64,000 nt of DNA. Source: Juglans regia. Lineage: Eukaryota; Streptophyta; Magnoliopsida; Fagales; Juglandaceae. Location of the stretch: positions 372,001-436,000 of the forward strand of contig NC_049909.1 in NCBI RefSeq assembly GCF_001411555.2. Direction: 5' to 3'. Under the pieces are notes generated by a model. That model saw only the letters and a program-made list of their open reading frames with translations, was not told the DNA's origin and did no database searches. Position numbers and translations under genes: made by a program. Of this stretch, positions 45,227-56,785 are shown piece after piece (the first letter of the stretch is position 1; every line of letters begins with the position of its first letter).

Positions 45227-46880
45227 CTAGCTTGGAGTTAAAGGAGCAAGCTTGAATGTTTTACCCTCCTTTTCAAAGTTGTACATGTTCTTGAACCCAT
45301 TATGTGTCACCCTCCTATCATACTGCCACGGCCTCCCCAACAAAATATGGCCACCATGCATAGGCATAACATCACAAAGCACCTCATCCTGATACTTTCC
45401 AATAGAAAAAGTAACTAACACTTGTTTATCCACCCTAACCTCCCCACAATCATTCAACCACTGCAATTTGTATGGTCTAGAGTGTTTTAAGGTTGGTAAA
45501 TTCAATTTCTCAACCAAAGTAGTGCTAGCCACATTAGTGCAACTTCCCCTATCAATGATCATACTACATACCTTATTGTTGACATGGCATCTAGTATGGA
45601 AAATGTTCTCTCTCTGTCGCTCTGCATCATCCACCTTAATGTGTTTATTGAGAGCACGCTTGGCAACAAGAGACTCACCTGTCACGGGGTATACCACTCC
45701 ATCATCATCACTAGCATCAACCAACTCGGGCACCTCATCACTATCATCCTCACTCTCAGTCATCACCTCCCCATTGTCACGCACAATCATCATCCTCCTA
45801 TTTGGACATTGAGAAGTAATGTGCCCTGAACCCAAACACTTAAAAACATTTAATATCTCTATTCCGTGAAGGTTGGGATTCTACCTTGGGTTTGTTGCTA
45901 GTTCCCTCATCTTTTCCCTTAGGTGGTTCGATCTTTCTCTTTGCTTCAGCTGGATCATTCTTATCCCACTTTGATTTCCAAGTAGTGCTAGAAACTGAAG
46001 TGTACCTTGTTGTTCATTTTCTCTTTAACTGCCTCTCCACCTTCAAAGCCATGTGCACCATGTCCTCTATCTCCACATAATGCTGCAATTCAAATACATT
46101 GGCTATATCCCTATTCAAATCACTCAAAACTATAACCATGGTGGCCTCTTGGTCCTCGTCTACATTAGCCCGAATCATCGCCACCTCCATCTCCTTATGG
46201 TAATCCTCCACACTCCTAGACCATTGTGTAAAATTTTGTAATTTCTGGTAAAGGTCTCTATAGTAATGGCTAGGAACAAATCTCCGCCTCATGAGAGCTT
46301 TCAACTCTCCCCATATCTCTATAGGCCTCTCATAATTCCTCCTCCTATTGGTCACTAATTGATCCCACCAAATAATAGTATAATCAGTGAACTCAATTAC
46401 CACCAACTTCACTTTCTTCTCCTCAGAGTAATTATGGCAATCAAATACCAATTCTATTTTTTTCTCTCACTCTAGATAAAGTTCAGGGTCAGTTCTACCT
46501 TGAAAAAATGGTATTTTCATTTTGATGCTACCAAGGTCTCTATCTACACCATCCCGACCCCTTAGATTCCCCTCAAGTCCTCTTTCACGCCTAACTCTTC
46601 TATTTCTACCTAACCCAACTTCAGATGCTAAGTCTTCCTCATCCTCACCATCTCATTCATTCTCATACTCATTTTCAACTCTATGCTCACGTCGCCTCCT
46701 ATCTCTCCCACCTTGTAGATTTCTAATCGCTGCTTCTTGATGATCCATCCTATCCCTCACTTCACCCAACACAAAATTCAACCGCTCAAACTATTATTAC
46801 ATGGCTTGCAACACAAAGAATGAGTTATCTGCTCTCCCCCTTGGTGATGAGCTACTCCGATGAGACATTATAAGGTGCTA
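45227..46880 (-). pseudogene. element A gag and protease
   Basis: Gag (about 46868-45840) begins near MSHRSSSSPRGRADNSF and contains the retrotransposon gag core DQLVTNRRRNYERPIEIWGE and FVPSHYYRDLYQKLQNFTQW. A knuckle CFKCLGSGHITSQC lies near 45810-45855. Protease is CSMIIDRGSCTNVASTTLVE, in which Arg stands where related elements have Gly. HILLGRPWQYDRR is the later protease motif. Stops interrupt gag near 46013, 46475 and 46795, so this copy is defective. Confidence 0.8.
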
Positions 46881-47613
46881 CACAAAAGAATGTTAGTGGT
46901 AAAAAAGAAAACCGCACACACTCCCTTACGTGTTTACACTCGAATAATGACACTCCACTAGTGTTTCACTCTTAATTGGCTTTTTTCCGATAATAGTCTC
47001 ACACTCTTTTGCCTTTTACCTCAAGAGTTTTCCCACTCGAGTTTTTTAAGAACTAATTGAACTCAATCAAGACAAAGCAACATTATTTTATCCCAACTAG
47101 TAATTAGGTACATGAAACAAGAACAAGAGAAATACGGAATGAATGATAAAAAAGACGCGTGAACCAAGAAAATTATACGAATGAGACAGTAACTATAAGA
47201 CAAGATACCAACTACAATAATGTATGTGGCCCCTTTGATGATAAGGCTCAAGAAAAATTTCAGATTTTTTTTTTTTGACCATTTTTTTTTTGGGCGATTT
47301 TTTTTTCTTGTCTTTTCACCAACTGATTTGATCACAATCAAGAATAAGCAATTGAGAAAACCTTAACAATAACTTAAAAACTCTAGGACAAGTAATATAT
47401 GACATCCCTTAGAATAAAAGATTTCAGCCAACACAAACCCTATAACAATGAATTCCACAACCCTAACAATAGTGAAGAAATCCGGTAGCCACCTCTGTTT
47501 TTTTTTTTTTTTTGTAATCAATCCTAACAATGAAACCCTATAATTAAATTTGAGGATTGAAGAATTAAAAGATAGAATCAGACCTGATTGGAAACCTTGC
47601 TCTGAATACCAAA

Positions 47614-48450
47614 TGATATGAAAACGCGGAAATAGAATCCCTTGATCCCACGATCAATTTGAAAACTCCCTAAAAAAGCCAAAATCAAGTTAAAAGATGG
47701 AGAATCTAGACCTGATGAGAATTAGTTTCAAGAACCTAGATTATATTAAAATCTAGACCCGTTGAAGAACCTGTTTCAAGAACCCAGATTACAAGGAGGA
47801 ACGCCACAAAGGTTGTGATTTACCTTTGATAAATTCAAGAGTTCAATAAAAAACAAGAGGAGTAAACTCAACACACAAATAAAATTCAATATTGTCTAAA
47901 ACTTCAAATATGGCTACAAAGAGTATTTAAATCAAACCTAATTAAAACCCTAGTTAAAATAAAGCCTCTTTTATCCAAAATGCCCCTAGATGAATAGTGT
48001 CACGTCTACAGTATGCGCGGCTACAATAACGCTACAGTAACATCTTGAAACCCTAGTTCTTGAAAAGTAACTTTCCAAATAAGCCCTTGGCCAAAATACA
48101 AGGCCTTCCCGAAAACCCTAGTTCATTAAAAATACGACGTGTGGGCCAAGTATCTTCAAGCCCACTTATTCTAAACTTATAAAAGAAATCATTTAACCAA
48201 ATTGGAAGCCTCCAATAACAATAGGCCCTATCTCTAAGTCATGTCTTCCACATCTTGAATCAAGTAGATCAAAACTGGTTCTCCTTCTTTCAAGCCCATT
48301 TTGAGTGTTGGGCTCTTGCTAGCTTCATCCCAAGTGGATTGCACCAATCCGTGCATTGCTTCCTTGATCTTTTTGGCCCTTGATCGTGTAATTGGCCCAT
48401 CTAGAACTTGCAAAGGATCTTTAAGAGTAGGTCCACCTTGTTTCCCATCA
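47614..48450 (-). repeat. element A 5' LTR (837 bp)
   Basis: Its upstream part repeats the end of pol (48450-48234), including GPITRSRAKKIKEAMHGLVQ, although nothing precedes it to be translated with. It retains the uninterrupted sequence at the site where the 3' LTR has the hAT MITE. The left boundary is followed by the primer-binding site. Confidence 0.88.
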
Positions 48451-48455
48451 GATTG

Positions 48456-48556
48456 GGTCTTGACCACCAAAACATTGTCATTGCGGTGGTCGTGCATGGC
48501 CCTTCCCCACAGATACTGGTAGGGTGATGGAGACCATTAGCTATACCATTTCCCCT
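48456..48556 (-). pseudogene. Tat element protease, second half
   Basis: The minus frame reads ISGEMV, then SITLPVSVGKGHARPP, then QCFGGQDPI, like the LPVxVG..G block after the Tat protease active site. The first half is at 61703-61850. The left end is element A; the right end is the composite insertion. Confidence 0.5.
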
Positions 48557-51184
48557 GAGATTGTTGATGCCTTCAACCCCCGCTTGAGATGGAACAGAGA
48601 CTTGGAGCATTGGGACATGCAACATAAGGTTACATACCCTCGTTAATGACAATTAATATGCAATGCATCATAATTTGCAACTAGCAGTATGTAATAATCA
48701 CAGCAAAAATAAGGGTAATAAAAATAATTGATGCTATAATGAACTAAACATTCTAAATATATTAATTAACCATAAGTAAGTACTTCCTCACTTAAGAGGT
48801 TCTCATAAGTTCAAAATAACGTGAGAGATAGAATCTCATAATACTGAAACTACATAATCAGATTAGCTCTCGCATCCGCTTTATGGTGTATAGAGTCAGA
48901 GCTATGAACCTCAAGATCAAGTCCAGCCACTTTTCCTAATTAGGCTCGTCCTCAACCATTTATAGCCAACAATTCATCCTACTCGTCTTAGGCTAGTCCT
49001 GACACAACTTCTACCATTTTGGCAAATTGTAGTGGGTCCACAAGGGTGAGATTTACTTGAAATCTCAGTAAGTTGAATAACCAACTTGCATAGAGATGAA
49101 ATATGAATTATATAAGATAAACATGAGATGCATGCTATGCAGAAAATTAGTATTATCTCCCATCTAGATTTTTCAACATTTTTAGAAAAACTTTGATGCA
49201 CGTTTTCTTACAGAGAACATTTTTCAATTAATCTTATCAAAAACATAACTTTTCATCTTTATTAAAACTATCATTAACAATAACATAACTTATGGTATCA
49301 TCATAGTTCCCCATTATGCACTATGAGTACCTACATGTGACCGTAGTAAAACTCATGTTGAAACTACGTTGTCTACAAATTTGTTCTCAATACATTGGTA
49401 ACGTAACATTTCATCATAACATAACATCATAACTTATGCACCCACCAGTGCTAGGTGCCATAAATGATTTTGCTCCAGCATTCCTTAAAAAGAATCCGTT
49501 CAAAACCCGCTAATGGTTCTTTGCTAATCTAGGGGTTTTCACTCTATTCTTATTCACTCTAGAGTGGATAGAGGAGTTTCACTAGAATAATTCTTCATCC
49601 TAGCCTTTGGGGTTGTGACAAAATTTATTTTTCATGCCATGCTTGAAAATGTTTTTCATGACATGTGCTTGTGAAGTATTCTTTATATAAAATGAAAATT
49701 TAATGTAATATACTAAAATGGTGAAAATTACACATGCCATGTAAGCAAGTAATCAAATTCTCAATGTATCATATGACATGATGTTTCATGCTCAAAATGA
49801 CATTTATACCATGAATGTGGCATTTATATATAAACCATAAATAAATAATCTAAGAGTAAGTTAGATGCTAATTTACAAACTTTCCGAGTGTTAGAAAATT
49901 GGTGTGGTTGTAAATAGAGGTATTCTAAGTTAGGATTTGCATAACTAGGAAGATATTCATAATCAAAGTGTTCAAAAAATTCAATTTTTACAAAACTAAC
50001 CCTATACTTTCCCTAAATTGTCTGTTAGGCCCTAAATTTTCAATATTTGCAATTGCGCCCCAAAATTCATATTTTTTATATTCTAAATCCATATATGCCC
50101 TTAGAATTTCAAGAATCAATTCACCACTATGCCAAAATCAACCATCCCGTGGCATGCATCAATGTGGGTCTATTTGTGATCTCAAATCTATAACCTCTAT
50201 GGATGCATGTGTACTCGAATTCCATCTAGTGGCAACCATGAATATGGACTTAGGGAAATGATTATAACTTAGATTCAGTTCTCACGAATTCATCCCAACA
50301 CTTATGCATTGATTAAAACCAAATTACCACAAAACCATCAAACCAAGCATATGCATGATGTTTCTATCTTTTCCTTGTCAAAGAGAGGTTTAAAACCTAA
50401 ATGAATCATGCATTTTATTCTTATCCCAATCACAAGGCTTTTCAAAATGCTCAATACTCAAACTTAGGAAAATCTAACCATTCATCAAATAAACTTTAAT
50501 CAAGTGAAACCCGAAAACATGCTTGATGATCAACATAAGAGATTGGTTTCTTAAACCTATAATGACATGCTATTTTCCTCAAATTGAAAACTTTCAATAT
50601 ATCCCCCAAGATGTTAACTACACTAAGGTAACATATCAAGACATGTCCTGACTAAAAATTCATACCAAAATAATATATTCTTTCAAAGCTTCAAATCTGG
50701 TCGAATTTCATCACTTCCATTTAAACCTCATGTAATTCAATCAATCCCTCATTCTCATGCTATAAATCAAAGCCTATCATGTTAATCTAACACCCCACAA
50801 GAGATAATGCAAGAATAGTTACAAAAATCGTGGCCCTTGAGCTCCAAGAACAACAAAATCCATGATCAAACTCTCAACCCACTCGATTTGTCACCTTCCT
50901 CACACTTTGAATGCTTTGCTCTAAAGAATACCAAAGGAAAGCTAGAAAGAGTTGTGTAAATAAGTGAGCAGTATATGGGGTATTTATAGGATTCCATAGA
51001 TGGGTGAGGGGCACGGCAATGGCTTGAGGAAAGGGGAGCTGATTGGTGGAGGTGGGCGGTGGAGTATTTAGTGCAAAATGTCAATGGTGTCAACACTTGG
51101 TTCAGTTCAATAGCGTCCTAAGGTACTTGATTAAACCTTGGAAATGAGGTAGAAGAATGCCATAGGTGTAGTGGGATGCATTGG
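48557..51184 (-). mobile_element. copy 2 of the LTR-like repeat, left two thirds
   Basis: It starts TGATGCCTTCAACCCCCGCT, equivalent to 30777 and 63587. It aligns with 30777-33400 over many blocks. It is interrupted at 51184 by a block starting TGTAACACCCC. The right third appears to resume near 60474 and end at 61702 with GGGGTGTTACA, where the Tat protease resumes. If so the undisturbed copy was about 3.9 kb, like copy 1. Confidence 0.5.
50981..50988 (-). promoter_or_regulatory. TATA box of the LTR-like repeat, copy 2
   Basis: CCTATAAATACCCC on the minus strand is at the position equivalent to the TATAAAAAG of copy 1, with similar flanks on both sides. Confidence 0.45.
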
Positions 51185-51858
51185 TGTAACACCCCACTCC
51201 CCAATAAAGACATTTTTAAAATTTTCGGTGAGTCAGTGTGCTACTAAACATGACAAAAAACTTTTCTTTTAATGATGCGCCAGATGTGAAAGATTCCATA
51301 AATAAAAAAAACTTTATTAAATACTTAAAATCCAAAATAGAGTCTATGGAAGCACTTATTTAAAAAAATACTAAAATCTCATGTGCTTATCAAGATAATT
51401 TATTAAAAACCTTAAATCATAAACTGAACATGACATAAACTATCTAGGCATCTGCCTCGCCTCCCTGAGGCAAGTCTTGTCTTACAGTTTCATCCTCATA
51501 AATGTCATCACGTGGGGTGGTTTAAAAACATAAAAATATATAAAGATGAGTTGAACACTTAATAAGCAACACATAATACAATAAATATAATAAACATAAG
51601 ATTTCTTGAAAAGCGTGCATACTAATAAATACATATGTAAATAACATGAACATGAACTTATATGCCACATATCATAGGTTGATACCCACTATTGAGCCCC
51701 GTGGGTTAAGGTTAGTGAATCTAAGAAGATTCTGATTCCAACCGTGGCCACTGGTTGTGGAATCTGTACATAAGGAAGACATACTGGGTGCACAACTAGC
51801 ATGTACGACCTGGCTTTGCAATATGCCTATAAGATAGGTACCGTCTTGATATCATAAC
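51185..51858 (-). mobile_element. LTR-like block left of element B
   Basis: It begins TGTAACACCCCACTCCCC and continues on the far side of element B (56786 onward), since B carries a clean ATAAC duplication. There is no coding frame. It may be the U5 end of another large minus-oriented LTR whose TATA box lies near 58205. Confidence 0.4.
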
Positions 51859-52667
51859 TGATAGGTACCAAGATGGACCTATTCTTAAAGATCCTTTACA
51901 AGTTTTAGATGGGTCAATTACAAGGTCAATAGCCAAGAAGATCAAGGAGGCAATGCAAGGATTAGTGCAATCCACTTGGGACGAATCTAGTAAGAGCCTA
52001 ACATGCAAAATGGACTTGAAGGATGATGATCCAGTTTTGATTCATTTGATACAAGTTATGGAAGAGGGCAACAACATGACTTAAAGGTTTTGGACACTTG
52101 AAGGCTTTCAACTTGTTTAATTCATTTAAAGAACTTATTTTATTGCTTTAGAATAATTGGGTTTATTATGAGAATGACTTAAGGGGGGTACCTATTCAAG
52201 GGCATGTTGGGAAAGTTATTATTTTGTTGAACTAGGGTTTCAAGAAGTTACTATAGCTGAGTATTGTAGACACGATACTATTCACTCGGGGGCATTTTTG
52301 GAAAATGGGGATTTATTTTAGCTCGGGTTTTAGTTATGTTTCGCTTTAAATACTCTTTGTAGCCTCATTTTAATTAGTTTATGAAATTTGATGAATTTAT
52401 TCATTGTGAGTTGAGTTTATCTTCTCTTGTTCTTGAATGAACTTTTGAACCTATCAAAAGTAAATCATAACCTTTGTGGCATTCTTCCATATAATTTAGG
52501 TTCATGGGACAAGTTTTGCAACATGTCTAGATTTTCATATAATCTAGGTTCGTGAAACGAGTTCCTCAACTGGTCTAAATTTTTCATTTGCTTGATTTTG
52601 CCTTTCTTGGGTGAATTTTCAAATTGATTGTTGGTTCAAGAGATTTCATTCCCATGGGTTCATATAA
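51859..52667 (+). repeat. element B 5' LTR (809 bp)
   Basis: It begins TGATAGGTACCAAGATGGAC and ends GGTTCATATAA just before TTTGGTATTC. The first ~225 bp is decayed pol coding sequence as in element A. Confidence 0.85.
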
Positions 52668-53433
52668 TTTGGTATTCAAAGCTCGGTTTTCAATTAGATT
52701 TGATTCTATCTTTTAATTCTTGCATCTTTCAATTTAATTCTAGGGTCTCATTGTTCTAGGGTTGCAAAAAAATCAAAAAACAAAAAGTAGGCTGTCGAAA
52801 TTCTTAGGGTTTTGGTTTGACTGAAATTTGCACACCTAGGGTTTCAAAATTCTCTAAGTTTGTCAATTGCTTGGAGTGTCATTCTATTGATTCTCTTCTA
52901 CTTCATTGTCAATTCTTGTGTGTTTGAATTCAATTGCTTGATTCTCACAATTAAATATTGTTGTTTGTGATTGAATTAGAGAAAATAAAAGAAAAGAAAA
53001 AGAAAAGAAAAGAAAATCGGAAAAAAAAGGTTGCATATTCAAATATTGCTACGTAGTTACAACAAAGAGAAAGAAAATCATTTGTTCATTGAGCTTTATC
53101 ATCAAAGTGGCTGAATACATCTTTCTAGTTGGTATCTTATTTTATAATTACTCTTTTCCTCGTATAAATTCGTTGAGTCTCGTGTCATTTTATTCCTTCC
53201 TTATTTCTTGTTCTTGTTTCTTGAGCCTATTGCTGGTTGGAATAATATAAGGTTGTATTGTTTTGATTTAGCTCAACTAGTTCTTAAAGAACTTGAGTGA
53301 GAAAACTATTGAGGTAAAATGCAAGAAAATGTGAGACTATTATCGGAAAAAAGCCAATTAAGAGTGAAACACGAGTGAAGTGCCATTATTTGAGTGTAAA
53401 CATGTAAGGGAGTGTTAGAGGTTTTTCATTAAC

Positions 53434-54358
53434 ATGCTTTTTGTGCAGCACATTACGATGTTTCATAGGAGTGACTCATCACCAGAGGGGATGACAGATA
53501 AATCATCATTTGTGTTGCAAGCCATGCAACAACAGTTTGAGCGGTTGAATTTGGTGTTGGGTGAAGTGAGGGATATGATGAATCAACGAGATGCAATGTG
53601 TAGAAAATTGCAATGTGGGAGAGATAGGAGGAGACATGAGCCTTGTATTGAACATAAGTATAAAAATGAAGAGTATGGTGAGTCTCTTGTTACCAGGTGT
53701 GCTCTCAATACACAAATTAAGATGGATGATACAGAGCTACAGAGCGAGAACATTTTTCATACTAGATGTCACATCAACAACAAGGTATGTAGTATGATCA
53801 TTGATGGGAGGAGTTGTATTAATTTGGCTAGCACTATTTTAGTTGAGAAATTGAATTTACCTACCTTGAAACACTCTAGACCATATAAGTTATAGTGGTT
53901 GAGTGATTGTGGGGAGGTTAGGGTAAATAAGCAAGTGCTAGTTTCTTTCTCAATTGGAAAATACCAAGATGTGGTGCGTTGTGATGTAATGTCTATGCAT
54001 GTTGGCCATATTTTGTTGGGGAAACCGTGGCAGTATGATAGGAAGGTGATCTATGGTGGGCTAAGGAACATGTACAGTTTTGAAAAAGATGGAAAAACAA
54101 TCGAACTTGTTTCATTAACTCCAATACAGGTCCATGCGGACCAATTGAAACTAAAAAGTGAGGTTGCTAAAAAGCAAAAAGTGAAAATGAGAGTGATTAA
54201 AAAAGAAAGAGTGAGAGCGATCAAAAAAGAAAAAAGTGAAAAAGAGACTGAGCTAAAAAGCAAGAGTGAAAGTGAGATTGAGCTAAAAAGAAAGAGTGAA
54301 TGTGAGATTGAGAAAAAAAGAAATTGTGAAGCCAAAAAGGAGAGAGAGAAAAATGAAT
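53434..54358 (+). pseudogene. element B gag start fused to protease and Lys/Glu linker
   Basis: The frame starts within a gag N-terminus (FHRSDSSPEGMTDKSSFVLQ), jumps after about 70 residues to the protease region (ENIFHTRCHINNKVCSMIID, GRSCINLASTILVEKLN), and runs on after a TAG at 53893-53895. HILLGKPWQYDRK follows. The frame enters a Lys/Glu/Ser-rich tail to 54358. The gag core and zinc knuckle seen in element A are missing, so an internal deletion of several hundred bases is implied. Confidence 0.75.
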
Positions 54359-54597
54359 GAGGGTGAGGCTGAAACTTATATATATAAAAAAAGAATGAGT
54401 TGAAAAACAATTGTAAGGCCGAGAGTTCAAAAAACGATGAGAGTGAAAGAAAAAAAGAGAGTGAAAAGGAAAAAGAGAGTGAGACGAAAAAAGTGAATGA
54501 GGTCGAAACATCAAGAGAAAGAGAGAGTGAAAAAGAAAATAGAGAAGAGACTGAGAGTTAAGAAAAAAGAGTAGAGCCACGAGAGGAAAAAGAAAGA

Positions 54598-55305
54598 GTG
54601 ATGGTAGAGAGAAACAGAAAAACAAAAGTGAGTTTTTATGCTAAGACAAGCTTTTATACTAACGAATTTAATGACTCTTTGCCTAGTGTTATTCTTTCAC
54701 TGTTGCAAGGATATGAGGTCATGATTCCTAGTGGTGTGTTTAGTGGATTGCCACCTATTAGAGAGATAGAACATTACATTGATTTTGTGCCAGGTATGAC
54801 AATCCCTACCTGGCCTTTTTTTGAAGAACATGAGTTATTGACACACTTGAAGGGATAAGGTAAGTTGAATAGAATGCATGCTAAGTGGGTGTAATTTATT
54901 GTGACCTTTCCTCATGTAATCAAGTACACACAAGGTAAGGAGAATTTTGTGGTTGATGCTTTGGCAAGAAGGTATGTCCTTGTCATCATTTTAGATGCAA
55001 AGTTATTAAGACTTGAATGTGATAAGAAATTGTATGTTAATGATGATGGCTTGGCTAGTGTGCATGGAGTAAGTGAGAAAGCATCGTTTGGTCAATTCTA
55101 TAGACTAAATTGGTATTTGTTTAAAGAGAATAGACATTGTGAGCCTACTAGTCTTTTGCGTGAGTTACTTGTGCATGAATTTGGTTTGATAGATCATTTT
55201 GGCATAAATAAGACTTTAGACATGTTTCATGAACGTTTGTGGCAGTATAATTTGCCATTCATTGACTTGTTACATGAACATTTGCAGGAATATCAATTTC
55301 CTTGA
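54598..55305 (+). pseudogene. element B pol remnants (pre-RT, RNase H end, integrase start)
   Basis: IREIEHYIDFVPGMTIPTWP marks the start of RT, but RT itself is missing. The next recognisable part is KYTQGKENFVVDALARRYVL, the end of RNase H, then RELLVHEFGLIDHFGINKTL of the integrase zinc region. The catalytic parts are absent. Confidence 0.75.
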
Positions 55306-55700
55306 TTTCCTTTCATTGAGTTTGCATATAATTGGATGGTCATTTTTATGTAAAGAAGATTTTAGACATATGAACGTTTGTAGTATCATTTGTCATTCAT
55401 TGACTTGTTGCATAAACATTTGCGGGAGTATCATTTGTCTTTCATTGAGTTTGCATATAATTAGAGTCATTTTGGTGTAAATAAGATTTTAGACGTGTTG
55501 CATGAATGTTTGTGGGAGTATCATTTGTCATTCATTGACTAGTTGTATGAACGTTTGTGGGAGTTTCATTTGTCTTTCATTGAATTTGCATATAATTGGA
55601 GTGGTCATTTTGGTGTAAGGAAGACTTTAAATGTGTTTTATAAACACTTGTAGGAGTATTGTTTGTCATTCATTGAGTTCACATATAATTGAAGTGTTCA
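55190..55700 (+). repeat. degenerate tandem repeats in element B integrase
   Basis: A unit combining an HFG.NKTLD..HE-like part and a LPFIEFAYNWS-like part recurs about four times with variable spacing. Shared blocks are GTTTGTGGGAGTATCATTTG, TCATTCATTGA and TTTGCATATAATT. The two halves come from places normally separated by the integrase core, so the array grew after a deletion joined them. Confidence 0.65.
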
Positions 55701-55958
55701 TGCTACTACTGAATTTTCACATTTTGAAATTGTTTATAAACTTAATCCATTTACTCATTTAGATTTAATGTTTTTACCTGTTGATGACAAGAGTAGCTTG
55801 GATGGATTTTTTCAAATTCTTGAACAAATTAATGATAATGCATATCAAGTGGATCTTCTAGGTAAGTATCATGTTTCTGCTATTTTCAATGTCACTAACC
55901 TTTTTACCTTTGATGAAGGTGGAGATTTGAGGTCGAATTCTTTTGAGGAGAGGGGGAA

Positions 55959-56780
55959 TGATGGACACTAAGATGGACCTAGTCTTAAATATTCTATGTA
56001 AATTTCAGATGGGCCAATTACATGGTCAAAAGCCAAGAAGATCAATGAGGCAATGTAAGGATTAGTGCAATCCACTTGGGACGAGTCTAGCAAGAGTCCA
56101 ACATTCAAAATGGACTTGAAGGATGAAGATCTAGTTTCGATTCATTTAATACAAGCTATGGAAGAGGGCAACAACATGACTTAAAGACTTTGGGCACTTG
56201 AAGGTTTTCAACTTGTTTAATTCATTTAAAAGACTTATTCCATTAGTTTAGAATAATTGAATTTATTATGAGAAGGACAAAAGGAGGGGCGCATATTCAA
56301 GGACATGTTGGAAAATTTGTTATTTTGTTGAACTAGGGTTTCAAGAAATTACTGTAGCAGAGTACTGTAGTCTTACTGTAGACGCGGCACTATTCACTCA
56401 AGGGCATTTTTGGAAGCCAGAGATTTATTTTGACTAGGGTTTTCATTAGGTTTTGCTTTAAATACTCTTTGTAGCCTCATTTTAATTAGTTTATGAAACT
56501 TGATGAATTTATTCATTGTAAGTTGAGTTTATCTCCTCTTGTTCTTAAATGAACTTTTGAACTTATCAAAGGTAAATCACAACCTTTGTGGCGTTCTTCC
56601 TTATAATTTAGGTTTTTGAGACAAGTTCTTCAATGGGTCTAGATTTTCATATAATCTAGATTGTTGAAACAAGTTTCTCAACGGGTCTAAATTTTCCATT
56701 GGCTTGATTTTGGCTTTCTTGGGTGAGTTTTCAAAATTGATTGTGGATTCAAGAGATTTCATTCCCATAGGTTCATATCA
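55959..56780 (+). repeat. element B 3' LTR (822 bp)
   Basis: The polypurine tract GAGGAGAGGGGGAA directly precedes TGATGGACACTAAGATGG. The pol frame entering the LTR is stopped by TAA at the codon where element A has CAA (GNDGNQ in A, GNDGH* in B). It ends GGTTCATATCA. Confidence 0.85.
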
Positions 56781-56785
56781 ATAAC

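Larger units (their letters stand above)
40596..48450 (-). mobile_element. element A: complete CRM-like Ty3/gypsy retrotransposon
   Basis: The LTRs are 47614-48450 (5') and 40596-42197 (3', enlarged by a MITE), both TGATGGGA...TTCATATCA on the minus strand. The 5-bp duplication GATTG sits at 40591-40595 and 48451-48455. The primer site TTTGGTATTCAGAGC follows the 5' LTR. Gag, protease, RT, RNase H and integrase follow in gypsy order. The last ~72 codons of pol lie inside the 3' LTR, and the polypurine tract GAGGAGAGGGGGAA is within the frame, the arrangement reported for centromeric CRM chromoviruses. It interrupts the protease-RT junction of the Tat element. Confidence 0.9.
51859..56780 (+). 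mobile_element. element B: deleted relative of element A (Ty3/gypsy, CRM-like)
   Basis: The LTRs are 51859-52667 and 55959-56780, with TGAT...ATCA-type ends (the 5' copy ends ATAA). The 5-bp duplication ATAAC is at 51854-51858 and 56781-56785. The primer site TTTGGTATTCAAAGC follows the 5' LTR. Gag is largely deleted, and so are RT and most of RNase H/integrase. The 5' LTR again carries the pol-end sequence (SITRSIAKKIKEAMQGLVQS). Its divergence from A indicates an older or separate insertion. It is nested in another LTR-like block. Confidence 0.87.

Noticed and set aside
44937..45255. Phe/Leu/Ser-rich plus-strand ORFs looking like membrane proteins
   Set aside because: They are the antisense shadow of the Lys/Glu-rich linker of element A.
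47614..48450. Tandem (LTR-internal-LTR-internal) arrangement of element A, suggested by pol sequence beyond the 5' LTR
   Set aside because: The GATTG duplication directly outside shows that the pol-like sequence is part of the LTR itself, so A is a single insertion.
54051..54625. Phe/Ser-rich minus-strand ORFs of 119 and 134 residues
   Set aside because: Antisense shadow of the purine-rich linker of element B.
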